Shown here in pieces: positions 25,650 through 34,061 of a DNA stretch of 50,323 nucleotides (position 1 is the first letter of the stretch; each line of letters begins with the position of its first letter). The notes under the pieces were generated by a model. That model made no database searches and had not been told where the DNA came from. It saw only the letters and a list, made by a program, of their open reading frames with translations. The stretch covers positions 1-50,323 of the forward strand of contig DODZ01000035.1 in the NCBI GenBank assembly GCA_003524145.1. Reading direction: 5' to 3'. Position numbers and translations under genes: made by a program. This DNA comes from Candidatus Apopatosoma intestinale (GTDB taxonomy: Bacteria > Bacillota > Clostridia > Oscillospirales > CAG-272).

Positions 25650-26045
25650 TTATCCTCCTACCACGGTGTAAACTTTTTCCGCTATGAACGGAATAAGACG
25701 AAGTATCGCCCTGTGGGTAAAATGCGCCGCCGCGAACATGAACGCTATCATAAACGCAAGGCAGATATATGCTTTTGCGCGCGATATATTGAATTTGCCG
25801 AGGAGCTTTATCGCCTGCGTGTATTTGAAGATGAGTATGCCCCAGAAAAGCGCCATGAAAGCCGCTGTTATCGGGAAAGTGAGCAGGGCGAAAATATATG
25901 TTATTCCCGCATACATCATAATTACGCGCAGTATCAGGGCGCGCGGCTTGTAGATATAGAAATTTTCCATGCTGTCGATATATTCTATTGTCTTTGCCTG
26001 AACTATGAGCATATCGCGCGGGGACAGACGACCGCCGGCTTTCAT
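25650..26045 (-). CDS. Small membrane protein paired with MutS-like ATPase
   Basis: Protein of 131 aa that I cannot assign to a family. About three hydrophobic helices follow a soluble N-terminus: around residues 40-57, 60-75 and 92-110. The N-terminal part (MLIVQAKTIEYIDSMENFYI) looks helical. GCGGAGG lies before the ATG, and a consensus promoter lies 33 bp upstream. The stop is 3 bp before the MutS-like start. Membrane-anchored MutS-related proteins with N-terminal helices occur in bacteria, so this may be the detached membrane part of such a protein. Confidence 0.7.
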   Translation of the reverse strand: MKAGGRLSPRDMLIVQAKTIEYIDSMENFYIYKPRALILRVIMMYAGITYIFALLTFPITAAFMALFWGILIFKYTQAIKLLGKFNISRAKAYICLAFMIAFMFAAAHFTHRAILRLIPFIAEKVYTVVGG

Positions 26046-26077
26046 ATATTTACCTCCGCATATTTAATCTGTATATT

Positions 26078-26106
26078 ATTATATCACGGATGCAATGCCG
26101 TGTCAA
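26078..26106 (-). promoter_or_regulatory. Promoter of membrane protein/MutS-like operon
   Basis: Minus strand: perfect -35 TTGACA (26106-26101), 17-bp spacer, perfect -10 TATAAT (26083-26078). Confidence 0.82.
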
Positions 26107-26113
26107 CCGAGGG

Positions 26114-26150
26114 GAAAAGAAAATCCGAGGGCGCAAGCCTTCGGATTTTC
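26114..26150 (-). terminator. Terminator of sigma/anti-sigma operon
   Basis: Minus strand: GAAAATCCGAAGG-CTTGCGC-CCTCGGATTTTC followed by TTTTCC, with one mismatch in the stem. Confidence 0.7.
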
Positions 26151-26170
26151 CTGCTATATCTGATGCTTTT

Positions 26171-27184
26171 TTATTCTGCAATTCCGGAGGGGATATATGC
26201 GCCGCTTGTTTCGCTCAATGTATTAGCGGTATGTTCACCGCTGTATGCAGGATTATTTGCGGTGAAATTATTGCGGATGAAATCTATTATCGCAGCGGAG
26301 TTTTCGGCGCGGAAGAGCATGATGCCTTTTTCGTATTCTTCGAAGCTGCCCGTATAGCTGCTTATGAGCACATAGCCGTTATCGAAAATATCAATGCGGT
26401 TTGCGGCGCCGACCTTGCTTGATATATCGATTCTCGCGAAGCTTTTTATATCCGAAAGGGCGCTTGCCAGCGATTCGTTATCGGAGAGCGTTCTTGTGCC
26501 GTCGAGACCGAGAAGCATATCAAAAAGCTCTGCCGTGTGCGCTGCGTCATTATTGTAGGTGTAACCATCCTTGTTCAGGATGGTGACGGAAATTCTCGTT
26601 ATATCGCCATAGGTTTTTGCCGCGGCTTTTTCAAAATAATCCGCGAGAGTTGCCGCGTCAATGTCTGTTTTTGCATATCTGTAATAATGCTCGGTGGAGC
26701 TCGCCTCGCTTTTTTCGGTATACTTCAGGCAAACGGCAACCTCCGGAGATACACCCTTTATCTCATAGAGCACGGCTTTTTTATATGAGATATCCTCATC
26801 TTTGTTTTCGGGATAGATGTGGTTGTATTGCTTTACGGTGACTTCGCCTATCTCATCGCCGACAAGTGCCGCATCAATGACCATGCCGCGGCTGTAGCCG
26901 GAATACGGCGAATTCTGAATCTCGAAAAACCATTTGTTGTAAATTGCAATTTCGTCCGTGGTTCCGGCTGCATGCGGAAAGTACGGGTTCTTTGTATTTT
27001 TCGGATCTGCGGGTACATTTCTGCCTATGAGCGGCAGAGTACAGATTATGAGCGCGAGGCATGCGGCAACCGAGGCAACCTTTATGGCAAATCCCTTTCG
27101 ACTGCCTTTTTTCGGTGCGGCTTCCGCTATCATATCGTCATCGGCTTCGCCGATTGCTTTTGCCAGTTCTATTTCTTTTTTCAT
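26171..27184 (-). CDS. Probable membrane anti-sigma factor
   Basis: Protein of 337 aa. A short cytoplasmic N-terminus (residues 1-30, acidic with DDDMIAEAAPKKGSRKG) is followed by one membrane helix (about 32-53) and a large extracytoplasmic domain of about 280 aa that I do not recognise. It starts inside the stop of the ECF sigma gene (ATGA overlap) after AAGGAATAAGC, the usual order of a sigma/anti-sigma pair. By analogy it would hold the sigma factor at the membrane until an envelope signal acts. No zinc HxxxCxxC anti-sigma motif is visible in the short N-terminus, so the assignment rests on topology and context. Confidence 0.6.
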   Translation of the reverse strand: MKKEIELAKAIGEADDDMIAEAAPKKGSRKGFAIKVASVAACLALIICTLPLIGRNVPADPKNTKNPYFPHAAGTTDEIAIYNKWFFEIQNSPYSGYSRGMVIDAALVGDEIGEVTVKQYNHIYPENKDEDISYKKAVLYEIKGVSPEVAVCLKYTEKSEASSTEHYYRYAKTDIDAATLADYFEKAAAKTYGDITRISVTILNKDGYTYNNDAAHTAELFDMLLGLDGTRTLSDNESLASALSDIKSFARIDISSKVGAANRIDIFDNGYVLISSYTGSFEEYEKGIMLFRAENSAAIIDFIRNNFTANNPAYSGEHTANTLSETSGAYIPSGIAE

Positions 27185-27735
27185 ATGCTTATTCCTTCTT
27201 TCTCAAGATATTCGCGTAGCTTTTTTCTTGTCCGCGAGAGCGTCATGGAAACTCCGGCGGAAGTGATTCCGCGCTCGTGCGCTATATCGCCGACGGAGAG
27301 GAAATACCAATATCTCTGCATGAAGATGATTCGTGTTTCTCTCGGGAGCGAGCGCAGAAAAGAGTTTACGGCATCGCGCAGGGTCATAGCCTCGGCTATG
27401 TCACCGCCCTCCGAGGGAATACATTCCGCAAGCTCGTCGAGCGAGACGCACGGGCTGTTTTCACCGCGCTTTTTGGCTTTTCTTTCACGCAGGCGGCCGA
27501 GCGAAGCATTGCGCGTGAGCTTGCCGAGATATGTTGCGAGATTTTCGGGATTTTGCGGCGGAATACTGTTCCATGCGCCGACATACGCGTCGGAAACGCA
27601 TTCTTTGGCATCTTCTTCGCTTGAGAGAATACCTTTTGCTATCGCATGGCAATATCTGCCGTATTTTTTCTGCGTTTCTTCGATTGCCGTCTCCGAGCGC
27701 GCAAAAAACAGATCTACTATCGCTTTGTCTTCCAT
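27181..27735 (-). CDS. ECF-type RNA polymerase sigma factor
   Basis: Protein of 184 aa with only regions 2 and 4. Region 2: SSEEDAKECVSDAYVGAWNS (residues about 38-57). Region 4: LPRETRIIFMQRYWYFLSVG and ITSAGVSMTLSRTRKKLREYL, ending the protein. The start 20 codons inside the open frame is chosen because CGGAGGTGATACA precedes it perfectly. It is coupled to the downstream membrane protein by an ATGA overlap. I could not pick a promoter with confidence; autoregulation is common in such pairs. Confidence 0.9.
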   Translation of the reverse strand: MEDKAIVDLFFARSETAIEETQKKYGRYCHAIAKGILSSEEDAKECVSDAYVGAWNSIPPQNPENLATYLGKLTRNASLGRLRERKAKKRGENSPCVSLDELAECIPSEGGDIAEAMTLRDAVNSFLRSLPRETRIIFMQRYWYFLSVGDIAHERGITSAGVSMTLSRTRKKLREYLEKEGISI

Positions 27736-27920
27736 TGTATCACCTCCGCGGAGTTTGTTTCGGGATCCCTTCACCCATATACACGGAAAAAGCATATGAA
27801 AAATAACGGTACGGATGAAAGAATTTGAAAAAAACGTGCGTTTTCATCGGAAAATGCAAGGAATATTTTTTGAGAAAGAAGAGTTATTATAGCATTGTCA
27901 AAATTAAATCGCTTTTCCGC

Positions 27921-28553
27921 TCATCCCGCGCAGAAGGCAAGCGCTTTTTCCGCGCAATCGGCGGCATTTGAGGTATATGCGTCCGCACCTGTCTCGCGGC
28001 AGAAAGAATCCGTTATCGGTGCGCCGCCTATCATTATTTTCACATTATCCCGTATGCCTGCCTTTTTGCATAGGGCAGTGATTTTCCGCACCTCGCCTCC
28101 GCCTGAGGAGAGCAGGCAAGAACAGCATATCACCTGCGCCGAGTTTTCCTTTGCCGCGCGGACAAAAGTTTCCGCCGGCACATCCATGCCGAGGTCTATG
28201 ACGCGCAGTCCCTTGCCCTCGAGCATTATTTTCACGAGCTCCTTGCCGATGTCGTGAAAATCGCCCTTTACCGTTCCGAGCACCACCGTGCCGAGCGACG
28301 GAATATTGCCTGTCGGGAAATACGGGCGCAGAGCATCCATGCCCGCTTTCATCGCGCGGGAGACAAGCAAAACCTCGGGAACGAAAATCTCGTTTTTTCT
28401 GAATTTTTCGCCGACAGTATTCATGCCCGAAAGCAGTCCTTTTGAAAGGATATCCGCCGGAGGATATTCCGCGGCGGCGCTGTGCACGAGCGCGGCTACG
28501 GCTTCGCCGTCGGCGCGTTGCAGTTTTTGCGAAATTTCATCGAAAATCGACAT
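27921..28553 (-). CDS. Corrinoid (B12)-binding protein, MtaC/MtbC type
   Basis: Cytoplasmic methyl-carrier protein of 210 aa. The N-terminal helical cap (about residues 1-88, LSKGLLSGMNTVGEKF) precedes a Rossmann cobalamin domain. The motif DFHDIGK gives Asp98-x-His100-x-x-Gly103, with His100 as lower cobalt ligand, and MIGGAP follows in the nucleotide-loop region. Such proteins shuttle a methyl group between a substrate methyltransferase and a tetrahydrofolate or CoM methyltransferase. No methyltransferase gene is next to it. It overlaps the end of the AraC gene by 17 bp and has its own GGAGGGTG site, so the pair is coupled. A sensory role for the cobalamin domain is possible. Confidence 0.85.
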   Translation of the reverse strand: MSIFDEISQKLQRADGEAVAALVHSAAAEYPPADILSKGLLSGMNTVGEKFRKNEIFVPEVLLVSRAMKAGMDALRPYFPTGNIPSLGTVVLGTVKGDFHDIGKELVKIMLEGKGLRVIDLGMDVPAETFVRAAKENSAQVICCSCLLSSGGGEVRKITALCKKAGIRDNVKIMIGGAPITDSFCRETGADAYTSNAADCAEKALAFCAG

Positions 28554-29325
28554 TTACACCCTCCTTTTCTCCGTTAGCTTCACGGAAGCGCTTCGGCGTC
28601 ATGCCTGTATTTTTGCGGAAAACTTTATTGAAATAGCTCTGGTCGGAGAAGCCGACAAGCCCCGATATCTCCGCTATGCTGAAATCGCCAGAGAGAAGCA
28701 GAAGCTTGCTTTTTTCTATGCGGATATCGGAGAGGAACGCATTGAATGAGGTGTGCATCTCCTCCTTGAATATGCGGCTGAGATGTGAGGCGGAAAGCGA
28801 AACCGCCTCCGCCGTATCCTCGAGCGTTATTTTATGCATATAATTGCCGCGGATGAAGGAAACTACCTTTGAGATGACGGCGGAATGCTTCGCTTCGAAT
28901 ATGCCGAGCACTTCTCCCGAGAAATCGCCGAGCATTTTTGTAAGCGAAAGGCAGATATCGTCTATTGATTCGAGACGGAAAAAATCAAAAATATATTTCC
29001 TGTTCATGTGGCTCAGCAGGCTTTCGTCCGCGCCGCCGTCGAGAGCCGCACGGGACATGAGCACCGTCAGCTCAAGAGCCCGCAGCTTTATCGAATCGGT
29101 ATCGTATGCGCAGGAGAAGAATATACAGCCGAGTATCTCATTGAGCAGGCGGCGCGCCGTATCGCCGTCGCCTGTACGTATCGCCCGCAGGAGCAGTCTT
29201 TCCTTTTCGTAGGGATAACCGACGGGAGAGCCGATTCCGGAATCAATGCGGCTCTTTATATCTCCGAGATATCGGTCTATTCCGTCCCCTCGTGTATTTT
29301 TTACATTTTCTGCGGATTTTTTCAT
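28537..29325 (-). CDS. AraC-family regulator, coupled to corrinoid protein
   Basis: Protein of 262 aa. The C-terminal AraC domain has two HTH units (residues about 155-255): ITLEDTAEAVSLSASHLSRIF and FSIAEISGLVGFSDQSYFNK, ending with the family mark GMTPKRFR. The N-terminal 150 residues are helical (YPYEKERLLLRAIRTGDGDT) and resemble the linker helices that follow PocR-like sensor domains, but no full PocR domain is present. It starts inside the SLOG stop (ATGA) and its 3' end overlaps the corrinoid gene. It probably controls this operon or a one-carbon pathway. Confidence 0.85.
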   Translation of the reverse strand: MKKSAENVKNTRGDGIDRYLGDIKSRIDSGIGSPVGYPYEKERLLLRAIRTGDGDTARRLLNEILGCIFFSCAYDTDSIKLRALELTVLMSRAALDGGADESLLSHMNRKYIFDFFRLESIDDICLSLTKMLGDFSGEVLGIFEAKHSAVISKVVSFIRGNYMHKITLEDTAEAVSLSASHLSRIFKEEMHTSFNAFLSDIRIEKSKLLLLSGDFSIAEISGLVGFSDQSYFNKVFRKNTGMTPKRFREANGEKEGVNVDFR

Positions 29326-29675
29326 ATGCGGATTATCCTGACGGGGATTCCTTCTTTTATCGCGTATGTGACGGTATACGCCGTGCCCTTGGAGCGGCAG
29401 TCCCAGAAGGCTATGACATACTGCACGCCGCGTACTATCTCCTCGTCACGCATGAGCGGTGCTCTTTTCCCGTGCCGCCCGTAATCCGGCTCGAGCACCG
29501 TCATTTTAAGATGATAACGCTCGGCATATTCCTCGGCAAGCTTATCTGCGCCCAGCGCCCCGCCGCTGACAAGCTCCGTACAGTTGACGGGGATATACCT
29601 CTCGAGAAAGGCTATTGCCATATCGTGAATTTTATCGTATTCGATGCTTCGTGAACCGACTATGGCTATCTTCAA
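29322..29675 (-). CDS. SLOG-superfamily Rossmann protein
   Basis: Protein of 117 aa with N-terminal KIAIVGSRSI (nucleotide loop), then LVSGGALGADKLAEEYAE, the glycine-rich SLOG/LOG-like motif, and a C-terminal stretch VQYVIAFWDCRSKGTAYTV. SLOG domains (DprA, LOG and YspA-like groups) bind nucleotides or nucleotide-derived ligands. This is a minimal single-domain form. The start is TTG, placed by AAGGAG 8 bp upstream. It leads a three-gene overlap chain SLOG-AraC-corrinoid. Its function is unknown; a ligand sensor for this operon would fit. Confidence 0.75.
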   Translation of the reverse strand: MKIAIVGSRSIEYDKIHDMAIAFLERYIPVNCTELVSGGALGADKLAEEYAERYHLKMTVLEPDYGRHGKRAPLMRDEEIVRGVQYVIAFWDCRSKGTAYTVTYAIKEGIPVRIIRI

Positions 29676-29862
29676 GGCAAAATCTCCTTTTCATTTTCAT
29701 TATAATAAGTATACCAAAAACAAAGACGATTTTCAACGCTTTTATAAAAATAAATGGATAGATGCAAAAAAATTGTTACACATAAAAAAGCCGCGGCGTC
29801 GCAAATTAAATACAGCACAGAGATGTGCGAAAATAAAGGCAGAAATAAGGAAAAAGTAAACT

Positions 29863-30945
29863 ATGACAGAAACAACAGGCAGAAAGGCAAATTCATTTTT
29901 TGCGCTTGCACTGACAATATTATTTTTTCTTATGACGGGAACTTTTATAAATGAAAATCAAGGAAGTCTGCGGGCTTATTCGGAGATTCCCGCGGCAAAA
30001 GAAGGCGATATGCTGATAGCGGGAGGGATTCCCTTCGGCGTGAAGCTCCATACGGACGGTGTGCTTGTGGTAAACGTATGCGATGTACGGTGCGGCACGG
30101 CGGGCAAACGCCCGGCGATGGATGCGGGGCTCAAAAAAGGCGATATGATAATATCGATAAACGGAGAAAAGATACAGTCCGGCGCACAGGTATGCAGAAT
30201 ATGCGGGGAGAGCGACGGCAAGCCGCTTAAAATAACCGTGATGCGTGCAGGAAAAGTAAAGACGCTTACGGTTACGCCAGAGAAAAATTCCGAGGGCGAG
30301 TACAAGCTCGGAATGTGGATAAAGGACAGTGCCGCCGGAATAGGCACGGTGACCTTCATCAATCCGAAAACGCTTATCTTCGGCGGGCTGGGACACGGCA
30401 TATGCGAAGCTTCCTCCGGCGAGCTTCTGCCCATATCATACGGCTCCGTCGAGAATGTTATTCTTTCCGGTATAAATACGGGCAAGGCGGGCGCGCCCGG
30501 CGAGCTGAAGGGTTATTTCACCGGAGATAAGACAGGCAAGCTGATAAAAAATACCATGAGCGGCATATACGGAGCTTTCGGCGCGATGCCGCAGGAGGTA
30601 AAGGATTCTCTTTATCCCGTCGGCTCGAAATCGGATATCCACGAGGGCAAGGCTTATATTCTGTGCACCGTGGACGATGGCGGGCGCAAATCATATGAGA
30701 TAGAAATATCGGCGATAAATCAGGGCGCGCAGAGCAAGAATTTCACTGTCACCGTGACGGATGAGGCACTTATATCGGCAACAGGCGGTATAGTTCAGGG
30801 CATGAGCGGAAGCCCGATAATACAGGACGGCAAGCTCGTCGGCGCCGTGACCCATGTGCTGATAGGCGACCCGAGATCAGGCTACGGAATTTTCATTGAA
30901 AATATGCTTGCCGAGCTTTACGGCGCGGCCGGCATGGCGGCATAA
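29863..30945 (+). CDS. spoIVB: SpoIVB sporulation peptidase (S55)
   Basis: Serine peptidase of 360 aa, secreted into the space around the forespore, where the family triggers pro-sigma-K processing. An N-terminal signal/anchor helix (about residues 11-30), a PDZ domain (about 75-140, PAMDAGLKKGDMIISINGEK), then the S55 domain. The catalytic triad fits as His178 (GLGHGI), Asp300 and Ser315 (GIVQGMSGSP); the Asp-Ser spacing of 15 equals that of B. subtilis. AAGGAAAAAG precedes the ATG. The upstream 187 bp should hold a forespore sigma promoter that I cannot fix by eye. Confidence 0.93.
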   Translation: MTETTGRKANSFFALALTILFFLMTGTFINENQGSLRAYSEIPAAKEGDMLIAGGIPFGVKLHTDGVLVVNVCDVRCGTAGKRPAMDAGLKKGDMIISINGEKIQSGAQVCRICGESDGKPLKITVMRAGKVKTLTVTPEKNSEGEYKLGMWIKDSAAGIGTVTFINPKTLIFGGLGHGICEASSGELLPISYGSVENVILSGINTGKAGAPGELKGYFTGDKTGKLIKNTMSGIYGAFGAMPQEVKDSLYPVGSKSDIHEGKAYILCTVDDGGRKSYEIEISAINQGAQSKNFTVTVTDEALISATGGIVQGMSGSPIIQDGKLVGAVTHVLIGDPRSGYGIFIENMLAELYGAAGMAA

Positions 30946-31194
30946 GGAAAAACACCGCAAGCCGGAATTTCATCGCGTAAAGAAGCAAAAAGAAACAAAA
31001 GTCAGTATTTCTCCCGTCGGTGCGTGCCGATACGGTAAAAAGTGCGAAAAGGTTACAGAAAGCGCCCTACCGTTATCGACCCGCGCCGCGGCATTTTTAT
31101 GATAAACTGTTTGCAGAAGAAAATGCCGGAAAGAGGGCGTTTTCGCGACAAAAAAGCATCAGGCTTGTCTTTAAAGCGAGAAAGGATGGTAAAA

Positions 31195-33609
31195 ATGACA
31201 AACAGCAGGCATATGTCGGATATTTACGGAAGGGGCAGAGCAGGAGGCTCACGCTTCGGAAGCGGCGCATGGCGCGGTTTCCGCAGTGCGCTCGGCATGA
31301 TATTATATATAGCGGCGGGATTTTTCTTTTGCGGAGCGGAGCTTCCGTTCGGTGCGAGAGTGCTCGGTATAGCGATGGTATGCGGTGTTTCGCGCGGTGC
31401 GCTCGGCGTCACTTTCGGCATTTGCACGAGGGCATTCACCGAACATTTCTATCTTGACGAAAGTGTAATGCTTATTTACGCTATCTCATGCATTGCGGCA
31501 TGCGCCGTCAGATATGCTTTCAGCTTCGCGGTGCGCACAGCCGATGATGTCGGAAAAGGCGGTAAAGCGGCGGTGCTTTGCGATTCCGTATCGGCGCGGC
31601 TTCTGCTTTCCGCCGTGGTTGCGCTCGGCGGCGGTATAGCTTCGCTGATATACGGCGGAAGCACATTTGAGGGATATGATTTTCTTTCTCTTTTCTTCTC
31701 GGCGGTGTCGGCGGTGATATTCACCCTGCTTTTCAGCCTTGTTTTCGAGAAGGATTACAGATTCACATCGCTCTATGATACGGGAACGGCGGCGCTGCTT
31801 TTTGCAATAGTGCTTTCGCTTCGCGATATACATATATTCGGTCTTTCGGTTTCGCTTATCGTCGGCTTTGCGGGGACGCTCTATATCGGTTATTTCGGGC
31901 AGGCGGCACGCGGCTGTGTTACGGGGCTGCTGATAGGCATCGCCTGCGGCGGAATATATATTCCTCTGTTTGCCGTGGCGGGGCTTGCGGCGGGGATATT
32001 CTTCTCAGCGAGTGTTCTTGCGGGCATTGCCGTGCCGCTCGGTATTTTCGTTTCCGGTGCGCTCATCGGCGGAAAAACTGATATTTCCTCATTTATATTT
32101 GAAATACTTATAGGTGCGGCTCTCGTCGGTATTCCCGCCGCCATAGGCGCACTGCCCGATATCTGTCTCTATAAAAAAGAAGGTGAGCATCTCAACTGCC
32201 GCGACATAATAGCGCAGAAGAGGGAAGCGGACAATACGAAGCGTATAGAGGGTATTTCGGAGACGATGGGCTCACTCTCCGGAGTCCTGCGCGACCTCTC
32301 GGACAAGCTCCGCGTGCCCGACAGAGCCGCAGTTGAAAAAATGTGCCGGGATATATGGAAAAGCCACTGCTCAATGTGTGACGGCGGATGCTCTCCGCTT
32401 GAGCTTTGCGGCGGCGACGGCACATTTTTTGAAAAATTCACGGCGAAGCTGATGAGCGGCGGCAGAATGACGACCGGAAAGATAGAGGGGCTTGCCGTGA
32501 GCGGTTGCCGTCGGCTCGGATATATTCTGGAGGATATAAACACATGCGCCGCCAAGATGATAGGCGCGGCTATGACAAACGACAAAACGGGGCTTTTCGC
32601 CTTCGATTACGATATGGCGGCACGTATACTCGCCGATACGGCGGCTTACTCCGAGGGGATATGCGTGCCGGACAGGGTGCTGACGGAAAAACTCCGCCGC
32701 GCCTTTCTCTCGGCGGGACTTGCGCCCGAAAATATCGTTGTCTGCGGCACGAGAAAGAAATATATCGTTGCCTGCGGCGGCGAGCTTTCGCGTGCGCCTG
32801 TCGGTGTGGAGGATATCCGTGCCATATGCGAGCGTGTATGCGGCGGCAGGCTTTCCGCACCCGAATTTATCATAGAAAACGGAGAGACGGCGATGACGCT
32901 CTCCTCGCTTCCGCTCTTTGAGGCGGAATACGCGGGGCGGCAGGTAACGAAAGAAAACGAGGACTACTGCGGCGACAGCGTTTCTTTTGCCGAGAGCGAT
33001 GAGGGATATTCCTATTGCTTCATCTGCGACGGCATGGGAAGCGGCAGGGAAGCGGCGCTGACGGCGAGAATATGCCGCATTTTCCTCGAAAAAATGCTTG
33101 CCTGCGGAAATAAAAAATCGACGACGCTCGAAATGCTGAATATGATAATCGCGGGCAAGGGAGTGGAATGCTTTGCCACAGTTGATCTTCTCGAAATAGA
33201 CCTCATGCTCGGCACGGCATCGTTTATCAAGAGCGGCGCGACGCCATCGTATGTGATACGCGGTGAGAGTATTTTCAAAATTGCCAGCTCCACGGCACCC
33301 ATCGGCATAATGCCGCGGCTTGTAGCCGAAATGACGGAATTTGACCTGCGTGACGGAGATATCATAGTCCTCTCTTCCGACGGTATCGCGGCAAACGACA
33401 CGCCGGACGGTGACGGAGGACTCTGGCTCTCGGAGCTTTTCGGGAGTGCGGACAAGAGCGACCTTGATGCGCTTGCGGAGAAGATAGTCGAAGCTGCAAA
33501 GCTTCACGAGAAGAGAAGCGACGATATGACGGTGGAGCTTGTCCGTGTGAAAAGCATCGCAAAAGGCATCGAAAAGGCTCCGGATGAGCCTCTGCGCACA
33601 GTTGCATAG
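31195..33609 (+). CDS. spoIIE: Stage II sporulation protein E (SpoIIE)
   Basis: Membrane PP2C phosphatase of about 804 aa that dephosphorylates SpoIIAA and so activates sigma-F in the forespore; it also binds FtsZ at the polar septum. About ten membrane helices (residues about 35-330), a regulatory region with a cysteine cluster (CSMCDGGC), and a C-terminal PPM domain with Asp612 in DGMGSG, Asp729 in LSSDGI and KRSDDMTV at the end. ATG 31195 is preferred, as AAAGGATGG sits 5 bp upstream; ATG 31186 lies within that site. The 240 bp before it contain no obvious gene. No terminator is evident after it. Confidence 0.94.
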   Translation: MTNSRHMSDIYGRGRAGGSRFGSGAWRGFRSALGMILYIAAGFFFCGAELPFGARVLGIAMVCGVSRGALGVTFGICTRAFTEHFYLDESVMLIYAISCIAACAVRYAFSFAVRTADDVGKGGKAAVLCDSVSARLLLSAVVALGGGIASLIYGGSTFEGYDFLSLFFSAVSAVIFTLLFSLVFEKDYRFTSLYDTGTAALLFAIVLSLRDIHIFGLSVSLIVGFAGTLYIGYFGQAARGCVTGLLIGIACGGIYIPLFAVAGLAAGIFFSASVLAGIAVPLGIFVSGALIGGKTDISSFIFEILIGAALVGIPAAIGALPDICLYKKEGEHLNCRDIIAQKREADNTKRIEGISETMGSLSGVLRDLSDKLRVPDRAAVEKMCRDIWKSHCSMCDGGCSPLELCGGDGTFFEKFTAKLMSGGRMTTGKIEGLAVSGCRRLGYILEDINTCAAKMIGAAMTNDKTGLFAFDYDMAARILADTAAYSEGICVPDRVLTEKLRRAFLSAGLAPENIVVCGTRKKYIVACGGELSRAPVGVEDIRAICERVCGGRLSAPEFIIENGETAMTLSSLPLFEAEYAGRQVTKENEDYCGDSVSFAESDEGYSYCFICDGMGSGREAALTARICRIFLEKMLACGNKKSTTLEMLNMIIAGKGVECFATVDLLEIDLMLGTASFIKSGATPSYVIRGESIFKIASSTAPIGIMPRLVAEMTEFDLRDGDIIVLSSDGIAANDTPDGDGGLWLSELFGSADKSDLDALAEKIVEAAKLHEKRSDDMTVELVRVKSIAKGIEKAPDEPLRTVA

Positions 33610-33748
33610 AAAAGAGAGGATTTCGGAGATTTTCGGAGATTTTCGGAAGAAAAGCAAGATTTTCCGAACTTATCTGCGGCTTTTTTCGGGCTAATCACGG
33701 ATAATTGCGATTAAATCCGATTTTTTTCAACTTTTTTAATAAAAACTA

Positions 33749-33777
33749 TTGCATTTTGGAGGCATATCTGCTATAAT
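33749..33777 (+). promoter_or_regulatory. Promoter of potABCD leader
   Basis: -35 TTGCAT (33749-33754), 17-bp spacer, perfect -10 TATAAT (33772-33777). It lies about 290 bp before potA. Confidence 0.8.
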
Positions 33778-33806
33778 GCACTCGTGAATTATGAGAAGGA
33801 GCAAAA

Positions 33807-33899
33807 ATGAGGCTTTTGCCATGTCGGAAATCGCTTTCCACTCGGCGGCGGCATCGGCAAAAACCTCCCGCGCCTACTCGCGTTCAAAATATTTTTTGA
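33807..33899 (+). CDS. Possible leader peptide in pot leader
   Basis: 30-codon open frame with AGAAGGAGC 5 bp before its ATG, directly after the promoter and ending 22 bp before the leader terminator. The predicted product is rich in Arg, Lys, Pro and Ser (MRLLPCRKSLSTRRRHRQK). Translation could set terminator formation. A 54-codon overlapping frame from 33791 lacks a ribosome binding site. Too short to judge from composition. Confidence 0.28.
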   Translation: MRLLPCRKSLSTRRRHRQKPPAPTRVQNIF

Positions 33900-33921
33900 T
33901 ATTGTTCACGGCGCTTTTTTT

Positions 33922-33953
33922 GCACGGAAAATCTCTTTTTTCGTGCTTTTTTT
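33922..33953 (+). terminator. Terminator-like hairpin inside the potABCD leader
   Basis: GCACG...CGTGC with an inner AAAA/TTTT pairing, followed by seven T. It lies between the promoter at 33749 and potA, so it either attenuates potABCD or ends a separate small RNA of about 170 nt. Confidence 0.6.
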
Positions 33954-34061
33954 GAAGCTTGGCGGCGAAAACTGTCGGTTATATGCGGATTTTGTTTTCC
34001 CGTCCTGTGCGTAGGCGGACTCATGTCGGTGGGCGCACGAAAATTTATTAAAAAGGTGAAA

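Noticed and set aside
29676..29862. Forespore sigma-F/G promoter before spoIVB, and the small + strand frame there
   Set aside because: Several weak partial matches but none with both boxes at proper spacing; the frame is Lys-rich and lacks a ribosome binding site.
31100..31186. Spo0A box before spoIIE
   Set aside because: TTCGCGACA has an extra base against the TTCGACA-type box, so I do not claim it.
32371..33657. 428-aa minus-strand open frame opposite spoIIE
   Set aside because: Antisense shadow of the SpoIIE phosphatase domain; Arg/His/Ala-rich, with no start signal.
33610..33660. CGGAGATTTT short tandem repeat and TTCGGAA/TTCCGAA pair after spoIIE as terminator
   Set aside because: No T-tract follows the hairpin; it is too weak to call.
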